From assembly GCF_029223525.1 (NCBI RefSeq), contig NZ_JARHTQ010000010.1:62001-126000 (forward strand): DNA of 64,000 nt. Reading direction: 5' to 3'. Both the position numbers and the translations under genes were made by a program. Positions 35,906 through 45,200 of this stretch are shown here, one piece after another. The stretch comes from Streptantibioticus ferralitis. GTDB taxonomy: Bacteria; Actinomycetota; Actinomycetes; Streptomycetales; Streptomycetaceae. Within the stretch, counting starts at the first letter, position 1, and every line of letters begins with the position of its first letter. A model generated the notes under the pieces. It was not told where the DNA came from and searched no databases. It saw nothing but the letters and a program-made list of their open reading frames with translations.

Positions 35906-38145
35906 GGTGAGGTCCTTGCGGCGAAGAGGCGCTGGCCCAGCGGTGCGAGCGGATGGTCCTCGCCGGGCAGCGTGAGGACGTTGTCGATACCGGCGTCGCC
36001 GAGTACGTCCAGCCACTGGCGGCGCGAGAGGAAGGTGGTGCCCGAGTCGAGGCGGGCGTCTTCGGGGGCGGTCATCATGAACGCCTGCGAGATGAGGATC
36101 TCCAGGTGCTCGCGGGCCGGTTCGGTGATCAGCAGCCAGCCGCCGGGGACCAGCAGTTCGACCAGGCCGCGGACGGTCGCGGCGGTGTCCCGCGCGTTGT
36201 TCAGGACACCGGCCGCGATGACGATGTCGGCGGAGCCCGATGCATAGCCCTGGGCGCGGGGGGCCCGGTCGATGTCGAACAGGTCGAAGCGGATCCACGG
36301 GTGCCGCGCGAAACGCTCGCGGGCCGGGGCGAGGAAGAACTTCGAGACGTCCGTGAAGAGGTAGTCGGCCTTCAGGCCGCCCTCGGCCAGCGCCGCGGTC
36401 ACCGCTTCGGTGGTCGCGCCCGTTCCCGCCCCGGCCTCAAGGATGCGCAGCGGGCGCGGTCCCGGATGCACCGCGGCGACCGCGCGTACCGTGGCCGCGA
36501 CCGCGGTGTTGAGGTATCGGGCTGTGACGGTGTCGCGGTAGACGGAGTCGGCCAGTGCCGAGCGGCCTTCGGGGAAGAGGAGGAGCGCGGCCTGCTGCTC
36601 GCCGGTCATCAGCTGGGGCAGACGTTCCGCGTTGCTGCGGAGGTAGTCGATGAGTTCGGGCGGTCCCAGTCGGCCGGTCCACGATTCGGCGGCCAGGTCC
36701 CAGGCTCGACTGGTGGCGGCCTCGCCGACCGTCCTGGTGGAGCGGAACAGCTCGCCCTCGCGCTCGACCGGGCCGCGCTCCACCAGCTCCTGGAGCCAAC
36801 GCTCGATCAGCCAGTGGTGCACAGGTGCCACACGCCCGGCGGTGAGGATCTCCGGTATACTGCGGCCCGACTCGTCCAGGCCCTGGGCTTGCAACGTGAG
36901 CAGCACCGAGGACAGTACGGCTTCGTCAAGGCGCTTTACGAAGGCCTCGACGTGGTCGGCGGTGACTCCGCGCACCTGCGCCTCCGCGCTGGTCACCGCC
37001 TGGGCGACGGCACCGTACAGGCTGGCGGGGGTGTGCTGCCGCCCGGTCAGGCCGCGTTCTTCCCCGACGGCGGCCACGGCGGCGGTCAGGTCGCCGACGG
37101 CCACCGGCTGGTGGACCTGCTGGGGGCGCAGAGCGGGATAGCCCAGCTGCGAGGTGACGTCCTGCCACATGCGGCACAGCGTCAGGTGATACTGGTCGGG
37201 GCGCTCGCCGCCGAGCTCCCCCAGGATGGCCGCACGCAGCGCGAGCAGGTCGCCGCCGATCGCGGCGGGCCACAGCTCGCCCAACGCCTGGCGATATCCG
37301 GGCTGTTGGGACGGACCCAGAACGGTCGTGCTCGGATCCCCCAGATGATCCGTGCCAGGCCCCGTGAAGTCGAAGTGGTTCTTGGCCGCATCGGGGATGT
37401 GCAGGCGTGGGCTCCAGGTGACCGGGCCGTGCGTGTCGCAGAGGGTGAGCCTGCCACCGGCCGTTCCGATGGTCGCCTGGTGCAGAAGGTGCAGATGGTT
37501 GTCGGGGTCGGCGGGATCGACCTGGTTGTGTACGCGCAGGGTGAGTGGCACGCCCCCGATCTGCCCGGTCAGGACGGAGAACGGGCCGTCGGCGCCGTCC
37601 GCCGCGGCCACCCGCCACGGTCGCACCGCGCCCAGCGCGTCGCCGAGGATGTGGAGCAGCGGGAAGGCGACCTGCACCGAACAGGCCGCGTCCACGTGGA
37701 CGGCCGGCTGCCGGGCGAGCAAGGCGCGGGCTGCCGCCGCGAACCTGCGCACGGCAGGCAGCCGGGCGTACAGGTCGCCGACCCGGAAGTGGACACCCTG
37801 GCGGCGTGCCTCGCGCAGGCATGCCACCAAGTCGTCGTGGTGCACGGGCTGTTCCTGCATCACGTAGATGCCCCGGCGCAGCAAGCGCAGCGCCAGGTCG
37901 GTGCCTGCGCCGCCCATCACGCCGGAGCGCAGGACGACACAGGCGAGGTCGATCTGGTCGGGCAGTTCCTCGGGATCGGTGAACAGCGGTACGGCGTAGC
38001 GCTCGGCGCACTCGACCGAGCGCCTGCTGCCCTTGGCGAGCACACCGATGATCTCGAACTCGTCCGGCAGCGCGGCGAGCGCGGACAGGTAGAACTGGCC
38101 GAACGTCGTCCCGCACACGATCACCCGCAGCCTGCGACCGTTCAC
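35899..38145 (-). CDS. Thiazolinyl-imine reductase fused to NRPS-type methyltransferase
   Basis: 748 residues. About 1-360 are a Gfo/Idh/MocA-like thiazolinyl-imine reductase (Irp3/PchG type): RVIVCGTTFGQFYLSALAAL, DLACVVLRSGVMGGAGTDLA, GIYVMQEQPVHHDDLVACL. It would reduce a carrier-bound thiazoline to thiazolidine with NADPH. Residues about 430-748 are a complete copy of the type of methyltransferase usually embedded in A domains: VEAFVKRLDEAVLSS helices, RILEAGAGTGATTEAV, DYLFTDVSKFFL, AGVLNNARDT and ISQAFMMTAPED, closely resembling the MT in NRPS2. GTG 38145 overlaps the upstream stop (GTGA); the open frame to 39156 is a shadow. Fusion of these two activities is unusual. Confidence 0.88.
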   Translation of the reverse strand: MNGRRLRVIVCGTTFGQFYLSALAALPDEFEIIGVLAKGSRRSVECAERYAVPLFTDPEELPDQIDLACVVLRSGVMGGAGTDLALRLLRRGIYVMQEQPVHHDDLVACLREARRQGVHFRVGDLYARLPAVRRFAAAARALLARQPAVHVDAACSVQVAFPLLHILGDALGAVRPWRVAAADGADGPFSVLTGQIGGVPLTLRVHNQVDPADPDNHLHLLHQATIGTAGGRLTLCDTHGPVTWSPRLHIPDAAKNHFDFTGPGTDHLGDPSTTVLGPSQQPGYRQALGELWPAAIGGDLLALRAAILGELGGERPDQYHLTLCRMWQDVTSQLGYPALRPQQVHQPVAVGDLTAAVAAVGEERGLTGRQHTPASLYGAVAQAVTSAEAQVRGVTADHVEAFVKRLDEAVLSSVLLTLQAQGLDESGRSIPEILTAGRVAPVHHWLIERWLQELVERGPVEREGELFRSTRTVGEAATSRAWDLAAESWTGRLGPPELIDYLRSNAERLPQLMTGEQQAALLLFPEGRSALADSVYRDTVTARYLNTAVAATVRAVAAVHPGPRPLRILEAGAGTGATTEAVTAALAEGGLKADYLFTDVSKFFLAPARERFARHPWIRFDLFDIDRAPRAQGYASGSADIVIAAGVLNNARDTAATVRGLVELLVPGGWLLITEPAREHLEILISQAFMMTAPEDARLDSGTTFLSRRQWLDVLGDAGIDNVLTLPGEDHPLAPLGQRLFAARTSPC

Positions 38146-39218
38146 AGGGCTCCCTCCTCGACCACGACCAGCTGATCGATCGTTGTTTCCAGGACCGTCA
38201 GTTCGCATCTGTCGCGCAGCCGCCCGACGGTGGCCGACGGGTCGAGCGCCGTCGCGGCGTGCCGGGCTCCGGCCGGTACTTCGCCGCGCAGCACGGCCAG
38301 CGCGGTGGCGGCGGTCATGGCGCCGGTGAGCTCGGCGATGCCGGGGGCGCGAAGGACCGCCGTGCGGGTGGCCGCCCTGCCCGCTGCCGTGGTGCCGTCG
38401 AGTTGAATCAGCAGGGTCACGTACGGGGTGCGCCCGGCGGCGTCCAGTGCGGTGGCCCGGCACAGGTCGGCCGCCGCCTCGGCTGGTGGCCGCGTACGGG
38501 CGGCGTCCAGCGCGGCGCCCAGGTGCTCGCCGTCCAGCACGGTGTACCAGTGGCCGTGGGTGAGCGAGAGGTCCCGGGCCAGTTGTTCGCCCTCCGCGTC
38601 GAGGTACGGGACCGCGCTGACCTCGCGCGGGAAGAACGGTAGCGTGACCGCCGCCTGCCGGGTCAGGGCGGAGGAGCGGCGGTCGCCGTCCCGCCAGGCG
38701 GCGAGCGGCTCGTTGTCGCCGCCGAGGACGCCGCGCAGATAGTCCTCGGCACCGGTTGGGGTGAACCGGTCGAGGACTCCGGCGTAGCAGGTCAGGGCAT
38801 GCACGGTGGTGAACTCCCGGGCCGCCAGCCAGCGGGGCAGCAGGCCGGACAGGCCGGGCAGGGCGCCTGCGGCGAAGACCGCGCGGCGCTCGCCCACGTA
38901 CTCCGGTACGGTGTCCCCGCCCGCTTCGACGTAGTGTGCTCCGGCCGCCAGCGCCGCACGGGCCACGCGTGCGGCGGTCCGGTGTGATGGGCCAGCGCAA
39001 CCCACGACCACCTCGCAGCCTTGGACGAACGCCGCCAGTGAGGCGTCGTCGTCGACGTCGACCACGGCCGCCTCGACCGTGCCGGGCAGGGCGGCCGCAG
39101 CGCGCTGAGCCGCCGTCAGGTTCCGGCCGCCGATGCGCAGCGGGCCCGCGCCCCACTCGCCCAGCAGACGGGCGGCCTGCGCGCCGACCGCGCCATAGCC
39201 GCCGATGATGCCGATCAC
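38142..39218 (-). CDS. Saccharopine-dehydrogenase-like NAD(P)-binding enzyme
   Basis: This 358-residue protein has an N-terminal Rossmann fold MIGIIGGYGAVGAQAARLLG with GxGxxG-type glycines, then VVGCAGPSHRTAARVARAAL and GAHYVEAGGDT, typical of the saccharopine dehydrogenase/Lys9-like superfamily. No lysine-pathway neighbours are present. It lies between NRPS1 and the imine-reductase gene with 4-bp overlaps on both sides. It may be a second imine/thiazoline redox enzyme or act on an aldehyde/imine intermediate; substrate unknown. Confidence 0.8.
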   Translation of the reverse strand: MIGIIGGYGAVGAQAARLLGEWGAGPLRIGGRNLTAAQRAAAALPGTVEAAVVDVDDDASLAAFVQGCEVVVGCAGPSHRTAARVARAALAAGAHYVEAGGDTVPEYVGERRAVFAAGALPGLSGLLPRWLAAREFTTVHALTCYAGVLDRFTPTGAEDYLRGVLGGDNEPLAAWRDGDRRSSALTRQAAVTLPFFPREVSAVPYLDAEGEQLARDLSLTHGHWYTVLDGEHLGAALDAARTRPPAEAAADLCRATALDAAGRTPYVTLLIQLDGTTAAGRAATRTAVLRAPGIAELTGAMTAATALAVLRGEVPAGARHAATALDPSATVGRLRDRCELTVLETTIDQLVVVEEGAL

Positions 39219-42200
39219 AGGGCGCCCTCTTCCATCTCGTCCGCCGCCGCCAGTTCCTCGGCGAGAGCCGCTGTCACCTGGGCGAGGCTCGGTCCTGCGA
39301 ACAACCGCCGCAGGGGCAGTTCAACGCCGTAGCGCTGCTTCACACGCTCGATGAACCGGGTGGCCAGCAGGCTGTCGCCGCCCAGCTCGAAGAAGCTGCG
39401 CCTTCTGCCGACCGTTGAGCGACCGAGCAACTCGGCCCACATAACCGCGATTTCCTGCTCCAGGCCGCCCTGCGGGGCTTCGTCCAAGTCCTCGGAGCCG
39501 TCTGCTGCGGCGAGCGCGGCGAGAGCCGCGCGGTCCACCTTGCCGTTGGCGCTCAGCGGCAGCCAGGGCAGGACCTCGACGCGCTCGGGCACCATGTGCG
39601 CCGGAAGGCGGGTCGCCACGTGGGCCCGCAGCCCCACCGGGTCCAGGTCGACGGCCGTCTCCGGGCGCCGCGCCCACAGCAACTCGGTGCCGGGTGAACC
39701 CATGGGGCGGTAGCCCGCGTCGCTCAGGCCGGCCCGGGACAGCAGCTCGGCCCAACGTGAGCCGGGCAGCATCGGAGAACCCGCCTTCTGGCGTTCGCGG
39801 TCGAAGCCGGAGTAGCCACGATCGAGGAGGGCCCCTGTCAGCAGGACGATGGGCGTCAGCTCGGCTCGCTCGGCGGCGATCAGCGTGCCGCCGCTTCGGG
39901 CGAGCAGGGCGGCCAGCGCGAGGCCCTGGGCCGGGTCCGGGTAACGGTGCAGGGCGTTCACGGCCACCACCGCATCGAACCGGTGTCGCAAGTCGTCGGA
40001 TATTCGGCGCAGTTGGTGGCAGGCCGTCTGATGTGGCAGCGCTTCCAGACGGCGGCTCGCCTCGGCGACCATGGTCGGGGCGGGGTCGAGCAGGGTGTAG
40101 CGCACCTGCTCCGGGCCGAGGAGGCCCAGCAGGCGGGCCGCGGTCCGGCCGTCTCTGCCGCCGAGCTCGGCGACCTCGATGGGCCTGCCCGCCTTCTCCG
40201 CCAGGTCGGCCAGGCGACGGGCGATCTCTGCGATGACCTGCGCGGTCCCCGGGTCTTGGTCGGCGAGGCTCACCGGGGACAGCGCATCGTCGTCGAGCAG
40301 TACCGCCGGGTCGAGACGGCCGGCGAGGATCTGCCGGTAGTCGTCCAGCCGCTCCAGCAGCCGGGCGTGGACGCGGGCGATGAGGCCGCCGTACTCGTCA
40401 GTGCCTACCTGCGGTTCGGTGCGAGTGAGCGCGGACGCAAGGCCGGGTCCGGCACCGTATGCCCCCGCCTCTTCGACCAGAACCTTCTGTTCGACCAGCC
40501 AGCGCAGCCACAGCCGCAGGGTCGGTAGGTGCTCGTCCGCCACGCTCAACCGCGTGGCGAAGTCGTATGGTTCTCGATCAGCGAGCTCGTCCAGGCGGAG
40601 CAACCTGATGAGGACGGCCTCGACCGCCTCGCCCTCCTGCTGGAGCGCGCGGGCCCGCTCCGCCAGAAGGTCGGCGCTCGGCTCGGTGCCCTCGGCGTCA
40701 ATCGACTGCGACGGCGTGGCCGGGACCACGGCGGCGAGCAGTTGGCGGGCCGCGGCCTCACCGGCGACCGTGACGACGGCGCCACCGACACCGGGATGGT
40801 CCCGCAACGCGGCTTCGATTTCGCCGAGTTCGATCCGGTGGCCGCGTACCTTGACCTGGCGGTCGGCCCGGCCGAGGAACTCCAGCGTCCCGTCCGGCCA
40901 GTACCGGCCCAGGTCCCCGGTGCGGTACCACCGCTCGCCACCGAGCTCTACAAACCGTTGAGCCGTCGCATCGGGCGCGCCACGGTAGCCACGGGCCACC
41001 CCCGCACCGCCGATCCACAGCTCACCGGTCACCCAGTCCGGGCAGTCCCGCCCCAAGGTGTCCACCACCCGGTAACGCTGGTTGCGCAGCGGAAACCCGT
41101 ACGGGATCGACCGCCACCCCGGCTCCACCTCGGCCACCTCGAACGCGTTGGACCAGATCGCCGCCTCGGTGGCACCGCCAAGAGCGACGAACCGGCAGTC
41201 GGACCGCTGCGCCGCGAGCCGCCCCGGCAGATCAAGACCCACCCAGTCACCGGAAACCAACACCATCCGCAAAGGATCAGGAGCCTGCTCCCCCTCCGCG
41301 ACCACCAACAGCATGTCCAGCAACGCAGGCACCGAGTTCCACACCGTCACCCCATGACAGCGAACCAACTCCAGCCAGCGCCGGGCATCACGCCGCGACT
41401 CCTCCTCGACCAACACCACCGCACCACCCACCGACAACGGACCGAACACGTCGAACACCGACAAGTCGAAATCCAGCGCGGACAACGCCAGCGTCCGGTC
41501 CTCGGAGCCGATGGCGAAGCGGGTGTTGATGTCGTCGACGGTGTTCATCGCCGCCGCATGCGTGATCTCCACACCCTTGGGCTCACCGGTCGAGCCCGAA
41601 GTGAAGATCACGTAGGCGAGTGCGTCCGGGTCGGAGTCGACGGGCCTCGGCGCGGGCTCGACCGAGACGAAGTCGTCGATCACCAGGGGCCGAAGCGACT
41701 CCGTCCACCCCGAAGCCGCCTGACCGGCTTCGTCGGTGACGACGAAGTGGACGTCGGCCAGGCGATGGATGCGATCCCGGCGCGCGGCCGGCTGGTCCGG
41801 GCCGACCGGCAGATACGCCGCTCCGGCCGCGAGCACCCCGAGCACCGCGGCGATCTGGTCGGGCCCCTTGGGCAGGGTCACCGCGACCACCTCACCTCGC
41901 TGGACGCCATGTTCGGCGAGGAGCGTTGCCAATCGAAGGGCGCGCTGCGCGAGTTGGCCATAGCTGAGCCGCTCCTGGTCGCCCCACCGCAGCGCGACGC
42001 GGTCGGGGTGCTCGGCGGCACGCTGGAAGAATCCCGCGTGAAGCAGCTGAGCCGGGGCCGTGGTACCAGTCGCGTTGACCCCGGCGCGAGTGTCCTGCTG
42101 GGGCCCGGGGAGCAGGTCCGGTCCGGCCGAGTCCCAGTCGCCCCAGCCAAGCCAGTCGAGCAGCCGAAGGTAGGCGTCGAACATCACGTCGACCAGGCCG

Positions 42201-45200
42201 TCCGGGAAGAGTTCCTCGACGACGTCCCAGTTGAGGTGCACACCGCCGTCGGCGGCGTCCGTGACCTGGTGGTCGAGCCACACCTGCGGGGTCTGCGACA
42301 CCCCCCACACGTAGTCGGTGAACAGCCCCGAGCCGGGTTCACTGCCGACGCCGAGGGCGCTGGTGAACACGACGGGCATGGTCGTCTCGGGTTCGCCGGT
42401 GTGCCGGGCGAGTTCACGCAGCACCCAGACGGCTGAGACCTCCCGGCGGTCGAGCGCCTCCCACAGCTCCTGCTGCACGCGCCGTGCCTTCGCCAGCCAG
42501 CTCTCCCCCGACTGCGGACGGCAGGCGACGAGCATCAGCGAGGTGAAGTCACCCAGGACGTTGGCGATGTCCGGGTGGACGTCCTTGCGGTCGAACAGCG
42601 TGAGGTTGAGTGTCAGGTCGGCCCGGGCGCTCCATCGTCCGAGCACCTCGGCGAAGGCGGCGAGCAGCACTGCGGATGGAGTGAGACCGTGCTCGCGGGC
42701 CCGGTCGGTGATCGGCCGCCAGTGCGCGGCGCTGATCCGGGCCTCGCGCCGGGTGAACCGCGGTCGGTGAACCGTAGCCGGATCCACGGCCAGCGGGAGC
42801 TGCGGCGACGGCGGGAGGTCGGGCAAGCGTTCGTTCCAGTATTCCCGCGCGACGGCGAGGGCGGCGGGTTCCCGGGCGGCGCCCAGCACGTAGTCACGGA
42901 ACGAGACGCCCACCGGGGGCAGTTCGGCGTCCAAGTCCTCGTAGAGGACGCCGAGTTCGGCGTAGAAGGTGAGGATGCTGAGGGCGTCGAGGACGATGTT
43001 GTCCACGCCGATTCCCAGCCGGATGCGGTTGCCATAGCGGACGGCACGGATCGAGAAGAGCGGCCAGCTCGCCGGGTCGAACACCTGGTGCGAGGCGGCG
43101 TTCCGCAGTTCCTCGAAGGCGGCTTCGGGCTCTGATCCGGCCTCGGTGACGGTGACGCGGTAGCGGGGCACGTCGGGCAGAATGCGCTGCCGGCCGCGTT
43201 CGTCAACGACGGCTCGCAGCATCTCGTGCCGCCGCACCAGGCGGTCGACGGCCGCCTCAAGGCGCTCCACGTCGAGGTCCAGCACGTCGTACTCGCGATA
43301 GAAGTGGCAGCCGACCCCGCCGAGGGTGAAGCCCTCACCCCGGCCGAGCCAGTAGGCGCGCTGGACGTCGGTCAGCGGGAACGGCTCCAGCCGGTGCTCC
43401 GGATCGGCGGCCAGGACGGTCCTGGACGGCGTGGTGTCGTCCAGCCGCAGGGTGGCGGCGAAGTCGGCAAGCACGGGGCGCCTGAAGAGCTGGGCGAGGG
43501 TGACGTCGGCGAAGCCGTCCGCCCGCAGCCGTCCGACCAGCCGTGTCGCGAGCAGGGAGTCGCCGCCGAGGGCGAAGAAGTCGTGTTCGCGGCCGACTTC
43601 GGCCACTCCGAGGATCTCGGACCAGGCCGCGGCAGCACGCCGCTCGATCTGGCCGGTCGGCCGGGTGACGGGCACGGCGCCCTGGGCGTCGTGGTGCCCG
43701 AGCGTGCGGCGCAGGGCAGCGCGGTCGACCTTACCGTTTGGCGTCAGTGGCAGCTCGGACAGCAGGGCGATCCGCTCGGGCACCATCGCCGAAGGCAGTC
43801 GCTCCGCCAGGAAGGCCCGGAGCTCGGTGATGTCCGGTGCCTTGCTGTCCTGGTTGCGTGACGCTCCCGCCGCTATGTCGGCCAGCGCCTTCCAGTCCGG
43901 TACAGGCTCGGGTGACGCGTCCGTGACAGCGGCGGCCAGTCCGCCGTCCTCGCAGACGACCGCGATGCCCTGGCCGACACCGGGAAAGTCCCGCAACGCG
44001 GCTTCGACTTCGCCGAGTTCGATCCGGTGACCGCGCACCTTGACCTGACGATCGGCCCGGCCGAGGAACTCCAGCGTTCCATCAGGCCAATAGCGGCCCA
44101 AGTCCCCTGTCCGGTACCAGCGCTCGCCTCCGGCCTCAACGAACCGATCCGCCGTCAGTTCAGGCGCACCCCGATAGCCACGGGCAACCCCCGCGCCACC
44201 GATCCACAACTCACCCGTCACCCAGTTCGGGCAGTCACGCCCCAACGCATCCACCACCCGGTAGCGCTGGTTCCGCAACGGACACCCGTACGGGACGGAA
44301 CGCCACCCCGGATCCACCTCGGCGACCTCGAACGCGTTCGACCAGATCGCCGCCTCCGTCGCCCCACCCAACGCGATGAACCGACACCCCGGCCGCAACA
44401 CCGCAAGCCGCCCCGGCAGGTCAAGCCCCACCCAGTCACCAGAGACCAACACCAACCGCAGCGGCTCAGGAGGCTCTCCGCCCTCCGCCACGATCAGCAA
44501 CATCTCCAGCAGCGCCGGAACGGTGTTCCACACCGTCACCCCGTGACAGCGGACCAGCTCCAGCCAACGTCCCGCGTCACGCCGTGCCTCCTCCTCGATC
44601 AACACCACCGCCCCGCCCACCGACAAAGGTCCGAAGACGTCGAACACCGACAGATCGAAGTCCAGCGCGGACAGCGCAAGGGTGCGATCCTCAGGTCCGA
44701 TGGCGAAGCGCTCGTTGATGTCGTCAACGGTGTTCATCGCCGCCGCATGCGTGATCTCCACGCCCTTGGGCTCGCCGGTCGAGCCCGAGGTGTAGATCAC
44801 GTAGGCGAGGTCAGCGGGAGCCCCGGGCACGGGTCCGACCAGTGGTGTGACGTCCTCCGGTACGGCGAGGTCGTCGAGGACGAGCCGCACTCCGGCAGTG
44901 CGGTGGATGCGTTCGCGCCGCAACTCGGGCTGGTCGGCGCCGAGGGGCAGGTAGGCCGCACCGGCGGCGAGTACACCCAGGACCGCCGTGATCTGTTCCG
45001 GCCCCTTGGGCAGGGTGACCGTGACCAGATCTCCGGGACCGACGCCTTGGGACCTCAGATGGGCGGCGAGGGCGAGCGCCCGTCCGGCCAGCTCTCCGTA
45101 GCTGAGCGAGCGGTCTCGGCCCCAACGCAGTGCCGTGGCCTGGGGGTCGCGGGTGGCGTACGCGAAGAAGCCGTCATGCAGCCGCGTACCCGGGATCGGC

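Noticed and set aside
38146-39156. Extension of the reductase-MT frame up to 39156
   Set aside because: This part is the shifted frame of the saccharopine-dehydrogenase-like gene, Arg/Gly-rich with no domain; GTG 38145 starts the reductase fold.
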